NCBI RefSeq assembly: GCF_002631205.1
Contig: NZ_PDLO01000007.1
Span: 162,272 to 226,271, forward strand
Origin: Neolewinella marina
GTDB lineage: Bacteria; Bacteroidota; Bacteroidia; Chitinophagales; Saprospiraceae
DNA length: 64,000 nucleotides
Reading direction: 5' to 3'
Shown: positions 43,001 to 51,037 of the stretch, in pieces
Position numbering within the stretch: position 1 is the first letter of the stretch
Layout of the letters: every line of letters starts with the position of its first letter
The notes under the pieces: generated by a model
What the model was told of the DNA's origin: nothing
The model's input: the letters and a program-made list of their open reading frames with translations, nothing else
The model's database searches: none
Translations under genes and position numbers: made by a program

Positions 43001-44437
43001 ATGCTGCAACAAGTCACCGAGGAAGAAATCATCCAGGAAATCGCCGGCGGCGGGGAGTACGAGCGCGAGCCGGTGCCGGCCGGCCGCTGGAAGGGGTGGG
43101 GTAGCTTCCTGGGCATGTACGCCGGCGAGCACGCCGCGGGTACGGAGTTCGTCATTGGTCCCCTCTTCCTTACCGCGGGGGTGAGTGCCTTCGACCTCAT
43201 CATCGGCTTGCTGCTGGGCAACTTCCTGGCGGTCCTCAGCTGGCGCTTCCTCACCGCCGAGATCGCGGTGAAGTACCGCCTGACGCTGTACTACCAGCTG
43301 GAAAAGATCTGCGGCCGCAAGCTGGTGCGCTACTACAACGTGGCCAACGGCATCCTTTTCTGTTTTCTCGCCGGGGCCATGATCACGGTTTCGGCCACGG
43401 CGGTGGGCATCCCCCTGAATATGGAAATGCCCCAGCTCACCGACACCCTGCCCACCAGCGGGACGTACATCGTGGTGGTGATCCTCATCGGGGCGGTGAT
43501 CTCCCTGGTGGCCGCCCGGGGTTACGATACGGTGGCCCGCGCCGCCAACTTCATGTCGCCCGTCATCGTGTTGGCGTTCCTGGCCTGCGGAGTTGTGGCC
43601 CTCAGACAGCTTGGGGTGGGGAGCCTGGGTGAATTCTGGGCGATTTGGGGTGAGGGTTCCGAGCCCTTCCCCGGACAGATCAAGTACACCTTCTGGCACG
43701 TGGTCATCTGGTCGTGGTTCGCTAACGCCGCCATGCACATCGGCATGTCGGACCTTAGCGTCTTCCGCTTCGCCCGCCGCGCCACTGCGGGATGGACCAC
43801 CGCCGCCGGAATGTACGTCGGCCATTACATGGCCTGGATTGCCGCGGCCCTGCTCTACGCGGTCTACCTGCGTACCCCCGAGGCCCAGGCGTTCCTGACC
43901 GAGGGGCTGGCCCCCACGGTAGCCCCGGGCCCCCTGGCCTTCAACGCCATCGGCGTTTTCGGCATCATCGCCGTGGTGCTCGCCGGCTGGACCACCGCCA
44001 ACCCCACGATCTACCGGGCTGGACTGGCATTCCAGGCCGTACTGCCCCGCTTTTCCACCTTCTGGGTTACCATCCTGGCCGGTACGGTGGCCACCGTCGC
44101 CGGATTGTTTCCCGCCTTCGCGATGAAGCTGCTCGACTTCGTCGCCCTCTACGGCTTCATCCTTGCGCCCGTCGGGGCGGTGATCGTCTTTCAGCACTTC
44201 TTTGCGCGGCGCACGGGGGTGGTGGAGGATTACGCCGAGCGCCGCGGACTGGGTTTCAACCCCGCCGTGTTCTGGGCGTGGGCGATCAGCTTCGGACTGT
44301 TCTACTTCATTTCCTGGCAGTTCGACGTATTCCTGTCTTTCGTGACCCTGCCGGCCTGGTTGCTGTGTGGCGTCCTATTTCTGCTGCTCAGCCGCAAATG
44401 GCAGCAAACAGCAGGTAGCTTGAATACTCCGGGATGA
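43001..44437 (+). CDS. NCS1-like (purine-cytosine permease-like) transporter in the rhamnose operon
   Basis: A 478-residue membrane protein with about 12 helices. The N terminus (RWKGWGSFLGMYAGEHAAGTEF) and helices such as SAFDLIIGLLLGNFLAVLSW, YNVANGILFCFLAGAMITVS, VARAANFMSPVIVLAFL and GWTTANPTIYRAGLAFQ resemble NCS1 nucleobase symporters. Position, strand and 31-base spacing after the kinase make it the probable sugar importer of the operon. A nucleobase role is what the family name suggests, but no purine or pyrimidine gene is near. No RhaT or SusCD is present. Confidence 0.78.
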   Translation: MLQQVTEEEIIQEIAGGGEYEREPVPAGRWKGWGSFLGMYAGEHAAGTEFVIGPLFLTAGVSAFDLIIGLLLGNFLAVLSWRFLTAEIAVKYRLTLYYQLEKICGRKLVRYYNVANGILFCFLAGAMITVSATAVGIPLNMEMPQLTDTLPTSGTYIVVVILIGAVISLVAARGYDTVARAANFMSPVIVLAFLACGVVALRQLGVGSLGEFWAIWGEGSEPFPGQIKYTFWHVVIWSWFANAAMHIGMSDLSVFRFARRATAGWTTAAGMYVGHYMAWIAAALLYAVYLRTPEAQAFLTEGLAPTVAPGPLAFNAIGVFGIIAVVLAGWTTANPTIYRAGLAFQAVLPRFSTFWVTILAGTVATVAGLFPAFAMKLLDFVALYGFILAPVGAVIVFQHFFARRTGVVEDYAERRGLGFNPAVFWAWAISFGLFYFISWQFDVFLSFVTLPAWLLCGVLFLLLSRKWQQTAGSLNTPG

Positions 44438-44453
44438 GAGAGGGTTATCGCCC

Positions 44454-45041
44454 CTAGCCCCGCCGCGGAATCAAGCCAATTTCCTGCTGGAGACGAATGA
44501 TTTCCCGGTTGGGGAGTCCGGCGTTTGGCAACACAAAGCAGTCGCGCATCACCTCTCCGTGGTGGGGCGTCAACCCGTCCAGGTTGGTCAGGGCATTGCC
44601 CGAGACGTAAAGTGTATGTAGCCGGGTTAGTGAACGCAGTGGCGCAACCGACGACAAGGCATTGTTCTGGGCGTAAAGTTCCTGTAGTCCGGTGCAGCTT
44701 TCAATACCCTTCAGGGAGGTGAGGCGGTTGTCTTGGACGAACAGGCTGCGCAGCTGGTGGTGGCCGTGCAACTCTTCCAGGGTGGTGATATGGCAGTCGG
44801 TGACGCTGAGGTAGGTCAGATCCCTGAGGGCTACCACGCCGCTGAGGTTGGTCAGGGCAATGCTCAGGTTGGAGTAGGGAGCCCCCGGCCCGGCTAACCT
44901 CAGCACCTGGGTATGCAACAGTTGATGCAGTTCTTCTTCGGAGGGCGAAAAGGAAGGGGAGGGGCGGCTGAAGAAGGCTTCCCGAAAGGCTTGCCGCCAC
45001 TGGGGTTCAAGTCCGTTCCACCACGCGCGGGTGCGGTTCAT
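44454..45041 (-). CDS. Leucine-rich-repeat protein
   Basis: A 195-residue protein without a signal peptide. An N-terminal helical head (RTRAWWNGLEPQWRQAFREAF, EEELHQLLHTQVLRL) is followed by about five internalin-like LRR units of ~21 residues (LRDLTYLSVTDCHITTLEEL, HQLRSLFVQDNRLTSLKGI, TGLQELYAQNNALSSV, TRLHTLYVSGNALTNLDGL). The repeats would form a protein-binding arc. Followed on the same strand by no close gene; it lies 9 bases after the small secreted protein gene. Partner unknown. Confidence 0.8.
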   Translation of the reverse strand: MNRTRAWWNGLEPQWRQAFREAFFSRPSPSFSPSEEELHQLLHTQVLRLAGPGAPYSNLSIALTNLSGVVALRDLTYLSVTDCHITTLEELHGHHQLRSLFVQDNRLTSLKGIESCTGLQELYAQNNALSSVAPLRSLTRLHTLYVSGNALTNLDGLTPHHGEVMRDCFVLPNAGLPNREIIRLQQEIGLIPRRG

Positions 45042-45050
45042 CTGGAGGGA

Positions 45051-45365
45051 TTAATTGATGTGGGCGATAATTTGGTCGCCTCGTCGCTGCAGGATAACCT
45101 CTTCCCCCGACGAGCAGTAGTAGGTGACCTTCCCCGGAGATGGATAATGGTAACCCCCGATCGGCGTGCACAGGTTTCTGATTACCGCCTCCGGGGTTCC
45201 CGGCAGCATATTTTCCCGCAGCTGCCGCTCGAATTCCGCGAGGTAGGTGGCGTAGCGCCTGCGCCTGGGTGCCGGGGAGGGGCTGGGGGCAGCTCCCAGG
45301 GCGGGGCAGGCGGATAGCCCGAACAACAGGAGGGTGCCGCGGCCAATAAAGGTTCTTCTGTACAT
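45051..45365 (-). CDS. Small secreted hypothetical protein
   Basis: A 104-residue protein with an N-terminal signal (YRRTFIGRGTLLLFGLSACPALG); LSAC could be a lipobox. After a Pro/Arg-rich linker comes a short domain (YLAEFERQLRENMLPGTPEA, IRNLCTPIGGYHYPSPGKVTYYCSSGEEVIL) with two Cys that may pair. Its ATG overlaps the stop of the upstream T9SS protein gene by one base. Not recognised. Confidence 0.55.
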   Translation of the reverse strand: MYRRTFIGRGTLLLFGLSACPALGAAPSPSPAPRRRRYATYLAEFERQLRENMLPGTPEAVIRNLCTPIGGYHYPSPGKVTYYCSSGEEVILQRRGDQIIAHIN

Positions 45366-46948
45366 CACGGTCGGTGGTTTATCGTGAACCATTTGTGCCA
45401 ACCCCGCTCTGCGCCGAGGGCCGTCAGGAGATAAATGCCGGGGGGCAGGGAAACGGAGACTTCGGTTTGCCGTTCGGGCCCAGGTCCCGTCGGTCCGGGC
45501 ACCGACCACACGCGCCGTCCGGTGGCGTCATGGATCTGGAGAACGGTGGCGGCCGGATGGAGCACCATAAATCGGCCCGGGTTCGGATTGGGAAATACCT
45601 GGAGCAGCGGGTCGTCCGGGGTCCGCCAGTATCGGTTGGCGGTGGTGGAGGTAGTGTCGAGTACGACGAGCTCCACCGTGCAGGAGGCTGAGTTTCCGGC
45701 CGTGTCCGTCCGCACCTCTACGCTCGTTATCAGCCCCGTATCCTCCCGGGTGTAGAAGCGGGTCGGATTGGGGATGACCTCGTCGGGTGGGCAGTTGTCG
45801 GCCGTTACCGTTGCCAGGTCGCCAATCGCAAATTCCGCAACGCCCTCGGCATTGAGGTAGATGGTGTCGCGGCGGCACGCCAGCACCGGAGCCAGGGTAT
45901 CCCTTACCACCACCGTGACGGAGCAGGTTGCCCTGTTACCCCCGGAATCCTCGGCCACCAGGGTCACCTGCATCCCCACGGACGGGGATACTGCAGTGCC
46001 CGCAGGAGTGGATTGGGTGATGGTCGCATTCTCCAGGTTGGTGGTTACCGTGGTGATCAGGTCGGGAAAACTGGTAAGGCAATCCTCCTCCACGAACAGT
46101 TCGACGGTGGCAGTCGGGCAGGTGATTTCGGGCACGACGGTTTGGGAACGGCTGCCACTTACGGTTGCCGGGTCGGAACAGATGCCGGTTGTCCACTCCT
46201 GCAAAACCGTGGCTGGCGGATTCGGGGTGGAGGGCAGCGGATTGGAGTAGTACACCTGGGCGCTGACAGAGTCCCGGTCGCGCAACTCCCATTCACCGGA
46301 AGCGGGGTTGAAGGCAATTTCCAGGTTCCGGGGCCCATCGGTATACACGTACCGGCCGGTGGTGTCCATTCCCGTGCGTACGAAATTCAGGGGGGAGGAA
46401 CTGCCGAAGCAGGCCGAGGCAACGCTTACTCCGTCAAAAACAGCAGGGGAGGGGTCGCACCCACTCGCGATCCCGTCGCCATCCGGGTCGAGGTTGTCGT
46501 CGAAGCCCGGGCATTGGTCATTGTCGTTGCAGATGCCGTCGTTGTCGTCGTCGCCGCCTTCGCCGGCGCAGGCATCGCCCTCGCCCGCGGTGGACTGGGT
46601 GCCGGTGCCGGTCAGGGTGGCGGTGCCGGTGCATCCGCTCATGCCGCTCCACGTCGCGGATTCGCTGTCGGGCGGATTGGGGAAGAAGCTGTTTTCTTCG
46701 GTGGCGTAAAACACGGAAGAGGGGTCATTCACGTCCTGCACTTCCCAGCGGGCAGCCGAGGGGTTGTAGGCGATCCGGAGGCTGGGATTGGTATTTGGGT
46801 CCCCGTCGTCGTCCACGAATTGGTTACGACCGTTGACGGAAGCCGCCAGGGTAAAGGTACCCGTGTAGCAGTCGGAGGAGAAGGTGATCTCCTGGGCACC
46901 GGCGTGCACCGACCAACCAATCGACAGAAGGAGGATGAGCAGGGGCAT
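45365..46948 (-). CDS. Secreted multidomain protein with T9SS C-terminal signal
   Basis: A 527-residue protein with a signal peptide (LLILLLSIGWSVHAGAQ). Residues ~20-125 and ~175-270 are two copies of one ~95-residue unit (YNPSAARWEVQDVNDPSSVFY and FNPASGEWELRDRDSVSAQVYY at equal positions, split by family-like spacing). Between them is a thrombospondin-3-like, Asp-rich Ca-binding segment (DDDNDGICNDNDQCPGFDDN). Two HYR-like Ig modules follow (~275-435). The end is a type A T9SS sorting domain (LQVFPNPNPGRF, IHDATGRRVWSV, LPPGIYLLTA). Exported to or beyond the cell surface; adhesion is a guess. Confidence 0.85.
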   Translation of the reverse strand: MPLLILLLSIGWSVHAGAQEITFSSDCYTGTFTLAASVNGRNQFVDDDGDPNTNPSLRIAYNPSAARWEVQDVNDPSSVFYATEENSFFPNPPDSESATWSGMSGCTGTATLTGTGTQSTAGEGDACAGEGGDDDNDGICNDNDQCPGFDDNLDPDGDGIASGCDPSPAVFDGVSVASACFGSSSPLNFVRTGMDTTGRYVYTDGPRNLEIAFNPASGEWELRDRDSVSAQVYYSNPLPSTPNPPATVLQEWTTGICSDPATVSGSRSQTVVPEITCPTATVELFVEEDCLTSFPDLITTVTTNLENATITQSTPAGTAVSPSVGMQVTLVAEDSGGNRATCSVTVVVRDTLAPVLACRRDTIYLNAEGVAEFAIGDLATVTADNCPPDEVIPNPTRFYTREDTGLITSVEVRTDTAGNSASCTVELVVLDTTSTTANRYWRTPDDPLLQVFPNPNPGRFMVLHPAATVLQIHDATGRRVWSVPGPTGPGPERQTEVSVSLPPGIYLLTALGAERGWHKWFTINHRP

Positions 46949-46956
46949 GGGAGGGT

Positions 46957-47493
46957 TTAGCTGCGGGAGGGGAAGATGCCGGTCAGGGCAATGATGTAGT
47001 GGATGCCCTGATAGGGCGAGCGCACCGGTATCGGCTGGCCGCCGCCGGCAGACCCTACGGAAACCGTTTGGCTGCCCAGTGCGGCCGATCCCGTGGGTGG
47101 GGAAGAGGTGAAGGGCGTTTCCCCGGCGGCGTTGAAGGCCAGGTACTGGTCATTGCCGTTGGCGGAGGTACCTACGCCCTGCCCCAATTGCAGGGTGGCC
47201 AGGTGGCTGTGGGGCGGCATCTGGTTCTGAGTGAGGGTCATGGATTCCAGCCCCCCCTTCTCGCCCCACCTAATTGGGGATAATCCCGCCCCGCTGCCCG
47301 GGTGGACGATCGACCGCCCGCGGAGATCTGGGAGGCCGAAGGTGCTTCTCCCATCTCCACCATAAGTGGTGCCGATCAGGGAGAACAACGCCTGATTTTG
47401 GGCGATGGCGAGTATTTGGCCATCACAAAAAGCCCAGCCGCGGGGGGCGAAGTTGCCGCCAAAGGCGACGATCATGGCAATGAAAGGTTCCAT
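46957..47493 (-). CDS. Phage tail-collar-domain (microcystin-dependent-protein-like) protein
   Basis: A 178-residue protein. EPFIAMIVAFGGNFAPRGWAFCDGQILAI at the N terminus (split here) and ALFSLIGTTYGGDGRSTFGLPDLRGR are the tail collar domain; the Gly/Ser-rich second half ends PVRSPYQGIHYIIALTGIFP. This MdpB-type family is common in bacterial genomes outside prophages. It stands 8 bases before the T9SS protein gene on the same strand and has no phage gene around it. A role in a surface or contractile structure is possible but unproven. Confidence 0.88.
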   Translation of the reverse strand: MEPFIAMIVAFGGNFAPRGWAFCDGQILAIAQNQALFSLIGTTYGGDGRSTFGLPDLRGRSIVHPGSGAGLSPIRWGEKGGLESMTLTQNQMPPHSHLATLQLGQGVGTSANGNDQYLAFNAAGETPFTSSPPTGSAALGSQTVSVGSAGGGQPIPVRSPYQGIHYIIALTGIFPSRS

Positions 47494-47649
47494 ACAGTGT
47501 CGTTTGGTGAGGTACGACCCTGTAGTTAGGGGTTATTTCTTGAATGTCAAAAATAACAGTATAATATTCTGTGAGCGACGCTGCTTCAGGGCTTCAATGC
47601 AGTCGATCTACCCTGGTGATGGGGAGTCGGCATCATGGGGTCATCCACG

Positions 47650-47666
47650 GCACCCGCGCGCCGCCG
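47650..47666. repeat. Dispersed 17-base repeat, copy 3
   Basis: GCACCCGCGCGCCGCCG followed by CCCGG, 10 bases beyond the cdsA stop. Same 17 bases as at 22438 and 35326. Confidence 0.55.
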
Positions 47667-47676
47667 CCCGGCAGGT

Positions 47677-48513
47677 CTAGCGCAGGTAGAGGATGTAGGC
47701 CGCCGCGAAGGGAATGACGAAGATGAAGGCGTCGAAGCGGTCGAGAAGCCCCCCGTGACCGGGCAGTAAATCGCCGCTGTCCTTCACGCCCACGCTGCGT
47801 TTGAGCATGCTCTCGACAAGGTCGCCAATGCCGCCGAAAACGGCGACGATGGCCGCCAGGACGAGCCACTGAATGAGGTTGATCTCGTCGAAAACGAGGT
47901 GGAGTAAGTAGCCGAACAGGATGCAGGTTACCGCTCCGCCGACGGACCCCTCCCAGGTTTTGTTGGGGGAAATGCGGGGGAACAGGGGCGTCTTGCCGAA
48001 GCGGCTGCCCACCAGGTAGGCGCCGGTATCGTTGACCCAGGTAAGCAGCAGCAGGCCGAAGACGATGCGGTAGTAAAAGGTCTCACCGTCGAAGGCGATA
48101 AATTCCACCAGGGCGAAGGGAATACCAATGTAGAACAACCCCAGGATGATGTAGGCGATGTTGACGAAGGGTTCCCGGCTGTTACTGTAGAGCTCGTAAA
48201 TGAAAATGGTGAAAATGAAGGGAGCGAACAGCAGGCTCGACACCTGGATGAAGCTGGCCGGGTCGCTGACGTAGCCGAGGGAGAAAAAGCTGATCAACAC
48301 AAAGGGGAGCAGCCCGACGGCCACGCCGAAGGCCTTGCGCACCCGGTCGCGGCGGGTGTGCCGGTCCAGGGTCATGCCGAAAAACTCGTAGAGGCAACCT
48401 CCCGTGATGACCAGAAAGAGCAGGTTAAAGGTGTAGGGACCGGTGTACATTCCGGCAATCATGATGATCACAAAAATCACCGCGGTAGAAAGTCGTTTCC
48501 AAAGTCCCTGCAT
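47677..48513 (-). CDS. cdsA: Phosphatidate cytidylyltransferase CdsA
   Basis: A 278-residue membrane enzyme making CDP-diacylglycerol from phosphatidate and CTP. About seven hydrophobic helices are seen (AVIFVIIMIAGMYTGPYTF, LFLVITGGCLYEFFGM, ...). The CDS signature covers residues ~195-250: SPNKTWEGSVGGAV and FGGIGDLVESMLKRSVGVKDSG... with LPGHGGLLDRFDAFIF (split in order), containing the Mg-binding Asp residues. Length is normal. It stands alone on the minus strand. Confidence 0.94.
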   Translation of the reverse strand: MQGLWKRLSTAVIFVIIMIAGMYTGPYTFNLLFLVITGGCLYEFFGMTLDRHTRRDRVRKAFGVAVGLLPFVLISFFSLGYVSDPASFIQVSSLLFAPFIFTIFIYELYSNSREPFVNIAYIILGLFYIGIPFALVEFIAFDGETFYYRIVFGLLLLTWVNDTGAYLVGSRFGKTPLFPRISPNKTWEGSVGGAVTCILFGYLLHLVFDEINLIQWLVLAAIVAVFGGIGDLVESMLKRSVGVKDSGDLLPGHGGLLDRFDAFIFVIPFAAAYILYLR

Positions 48514-48616
48514 CTGATCGTTTACTCGAAGGCTGGCCTGATCGGCGGGCGTAATATAGCGTACCGCCCGGTTGTAGCCGATAGTCCAGCGTCAAGCGAC
48601 ACTGCCGTGACGATGA

Positions 48617-49027
48617 TTACCGCAACCGATTGGTGGAAAGCCAAAAATTGACGATGTTCTGCAGGGCCTGGCGGTAGGCCACGTTATCCGAAGGCTTGGT
48701 GACGAAGGCCGATGCCCCCAGCTCGTACACCCGCTGCACCTCTTCGGAACACTCGGAAGACGAAAAGATCAGGATAGGGAAGGGGGGGCGTACCTGCCGC
48801 GACCTCAGGTTCTCCAGCACGGCAATGCCGCCGCGCAGGGGCATGTGGAGGTCCATGATCGCCAGGTGTACGTCGTCCAGCGGGTGCTGGGCGCAGTACT
48901 TCAGAAAATGGTCACCGTGGTGGAGGTGGGTTACCCGAATGTCCGGATCGATCTTGCGCAGTAAACGCTGCGCCAGCCGGGCTTCGGTTTCGTTGTCCTC
49001 AACCAATAGAATATGACGAAAGGGCAT
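48617..49027 (-). CDS. Single-domain response regulator (Rcp1-like receiver)
   Basis: A 136-residue receiver with no output domain. ILLVEDNETEARLAQRLL carries the acidic pocket, LAIMDLHMPLRGG the phospho-acceptor Asp (about residue 62), ILIFSSSE the Ser/Thr switch and FVTKPSD the conserved Lys. The VEDNE/DLHMPxxxG pattern and length match the Rcp1 class. ATG 49027 opens the first strand; the longer frame upstream is not receiver-like. No histidine kinase is beside it. Confidence 0.88.
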   Translation of the reverse strand: MPFRHILLVEDNETEARLAQRLLRKIDPDIRVTHLHHGDHFLKYCAQHPLDDVHLAIMDLHMPLRGGIAVLENLRSRQVRPPFPILIFSSSECSEEVQRVYELGASAFVTKPSDNVAYRQALQNIVNFWLSTNRLR

Positions 49028-49221
49028 AAAACGAAAAAGATAAACTGAGGTAGTTAGGAGCCCGGGGTGAGCCGGCCGAAAGGAACGCTTTTCGGGTGGG
49101 GTACAGTATGTTAGGCTGCCCGGTGGTGCGCAAGGTCGCAATTAAAATGACAATCCGGGCTCCGGGGGGGCAGGTGCCGGGATCTTGACGTGATTCCGAC
49201 GGCCGCCCCGCCCACGGGCAG

Positions 49222-49229
49222 TAACATTG
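49222..49229 (+). promoter_or_regulatory. Possible -7 box TAACATTG of hemL
   Basis: TAACATTG differs from TAnnTTTG by one base and ends 18 bases before the ATG at 49248. It overlaps a TTG (49227) that would otherwise be an alternative start. Confidence 0.35.
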
Positions 49230-49247
49230 CAAAAATTTTCGATCCCC

Positions 49248-50558
49248 ATGAAATTTGAACAGCGTATCCCCCGCGAAACCTCAGCCCGTCTATTCGAAGA
49301 AGCCCAGGAGTATTTTCCCGGCGGAGTGAACTCTCCGGTCCGGGCCTTCCGCAGCGTGAGCGGGCCACCGCTGTTCATTCGCGAGGGGCACGGTAGCCAT
49401 ATGACCGACGTGGACGGGAACCGTTTTCTCGATTTCTGCTGTTCCTGGGGCCCCCTCATCCACGGCCACGACAACGCCCACATCCGGGAGCGGGTCATCG
49501 AGACCGTCCGTCGGGGGACGAGCTTCGGCACCCCGACCGAAATGGGCAACCGGCTCGGGAAACTTATCCTGGAGAACCACCGGTACGTCGAGCGCATCCG
49601 TTTCGTAAGCTCGGGCACCGAAGCGGTGATGTCGGCCCTGCGCCTGGCCCGCGGGGTGACCGGCAAGACCCGGATCATCAAGTTTGAGGGTTGCTACCAC
49701 GGTCACGTCGACCAGTTGTTGGTGAAGGCCGGATCGGGACTCGTCACTTTCGGCACCAGTTCCTCGGCCGGCGTACCGGAGTCCGTAGCCCGGGATACCC
49801 TCGTCCTTCCCCTTGGCAACCGCGAGCTGCTGGAGCAGACGCTCACTGAACAGGCCGGCCAGGTGGCCTGCATCATTGTGGAGCCGGTACCCGCGAACAA
49901 CGGGCTGCTGATCCAGGACAAATCTTGGCTTGAGGACCTCCGGGCGGTGGCCCATAAATATGGAGTGCTGCTCATCTTCGACGAGGTGATCAGCGGTTTC
50001 CGGGTGGGCTTCGAGGGCGCGGCCGGCTACTACGACGTACAGCCCGACATCATCACCTTCGGCAAGGTGATCGGTGGTGGGTTCCCGGTAGGAGCGTACG
50101 GGGCGAGCAAGGAGATCATGGACCATATTGCCCCCGTGGGGCCGGTGTACCAGGCGGGCACCTTGTCCGCCAACCCGGTAGCCATGGCCGCCGGCCTGGC
50201 CGCGCTGGAGCAGTGCCTCGAACCCGACTTTTATACCAGGCTGGAAGCCCGTACCCACGAGATGGCCACCGCCCTGGAGGACTACGCACGGGAGCGGGGT
50301 TACCCCCTGCACGTCCCCCACATCGGCTCCATCTTCTGGCTGGCCTTCGGCACGGAACGCATCGAGCGGGCCGACCAGATCGACCCCGCCAACATGGAGT
50401 ACTTCAAGGTGATCCATCACGAGTTGTTGCAGACCGGCGTCTACCTGGGCCCCAGCGGCTACGAGGTCGGCTTCGTCAGCAGCGCGCACACTCCGGAGGA
50501 CCTGGAGGAGGCGGTAACCAAAATCTGCGCGGCCATGGACGTCGCTTTTGCCAGGTAG
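49248..50558 (+). CDS. hemL: Glutamate-1-semialdehyde 2,1-aminomutase HemL
   Basis: A 436-residue PLP enzyme converting glutamate-1-semialdehyde to 5-aminolevulinate for haem and corrinoid synthesis by the C5 route. Marks are YFPGGVNSPVRAF, FVSSGTEAVMSALRLAR, FEGCYHGHVDQLLVKAGSG, IVEPVPANNGLL, LIFDEVISGFRVG (Asp contacting the PLP ring) and ITFGKVIGGGFPVGAYG (PLP Lys). AGTLSANPVAMAAGLAAL is also standard. Length matches E. coli (426). ATG 49248 is the family start. Confidence 0.95.
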   Translation: MKFEQRIPRETSARLFEEAQEYFPGGVNSPVRAFRSVSGPPLFIREGHGSHMTDVDGNRFLDFCCSWGPLIHGHDNAHIRERVIETVRRGTSFGTPTEMGNRLGKLILENHRYVERIRFVSSGTEAVMSALRLARGVTGKTRIIKFEGCYHGHVDQLLVKAGSGLVTFGTSSSAGVPESVARDTLVLPLGNRELLEQTLTEQAGQVACIIVEPVPANNGLLIQDKSWLEDLRAVAHKYGVLLIFDEVISGFRVGFEGAAGYYDVQPDIITFGKVIGGGFPVGAYGASKEIMDHIAPVGPVYQAGTLSANPVAMAAGLAALEQCLEPDFYTRLEARTHEMATALEDYARERGYPLHVPHIGSIFWLAFGTERIERADQIDPANMEYFKVIHHELLQTGVYLGPSGYEVGFVSSAHTPEDLEEAVTKICAAMDVAFAR

Positions 50559-50627
50559 GAGGGCCGTTTTCTTTTTCCGGTCCGTATCCGGCGGGCGGGT
50601 TAATTTGGAAGCCTAAAATACCATCCG

Positions 50628-51026
50628 ATGCGTAAGCTGTTTTTTGCCCTCGTGGTCGTAACCCTGGCCGCCTGTTCCTCCCCCCGCACCGCGGCGGACT
50701 CGACCACCCCGCCCGCCGCCGAAGTGGAGGCCCCCACCTACGCCGGGGAGTGGGACGTTGTTGTGAGAGATACGCCGGCGGGAACGGTTACCGGATCCAT
50801 GATCCTGGAGGGTGGGCCGGACGGACTGTCGGGCAAGTTCCTGAGCAATGGCCGGGAAACCACCCTGCGCTCCGTGGAACCCACCGAAGGGGGGCTCAAG
50901 ATCCTGTTTTATTCCAGCGAGTACATGACCGACGTATACCTGAACCTGAACGGTGAACCCTCCGACGACGAGTTGACGGGGACGGCCCTGGACAGCTACG
51001 CGGTGGTGGCCACGCGGAAGATGTAG
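50628..51026 (+). CDS. Small lipoprotein of unknown function
   Basis: A 132-residue lipoprotein: signal RKLFFALVVVTLAAC with lipobox TLAAC (Cys ~16), then a Ser/Thr/Pro linker and a small beta-rich domain (AGEWDVVVRDTPAGTVTGSM, GLSGKFLSNGRETTLRSVE, DELTGTALDSYAVVATRK). Alternating strands suggest a lipocalin- or META-like sheet, but I do not recognise it. A TAATTTGG box (50601-50608) lies 19 bases before the ATG. The gene stops 11 bases before metZ. Confidence 0.7.
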   Translation: MRKLFFALVVVTLAACSSPRTAADSTTPPAAEVEAPTYAGEWDVVVRDTPAGTVTGSMILEGGPDGLSGKFLSNGRETTLRSVEPTEGGLKILFYSSEYMTDVYLNLNGEPSDDELTGTALDSYAVVATRKM

Positions 51027-51034
51027 TATTATTG
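51027..51034 (+). promoter_or_regulatory. Possible -7 box TATTATTG directly before metZ
   Basis: TATTATTG (one base off consensus) begins right after the lipoprotein stop and ends 3 bases before ATG 51038. It would give a leaderless transcript; readthrough from the lipoprotein gene is equally possible. Confidence 0.3.
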
Positions 51035-51037
51035 CGG

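Noticed and set aside
46957..47493. Prophage or tailocin remnant because of the tail-collar domain
   Set aside because: No other phage gene, integrase or attachment site nearby; this protein family is common in bacteria outside phages.
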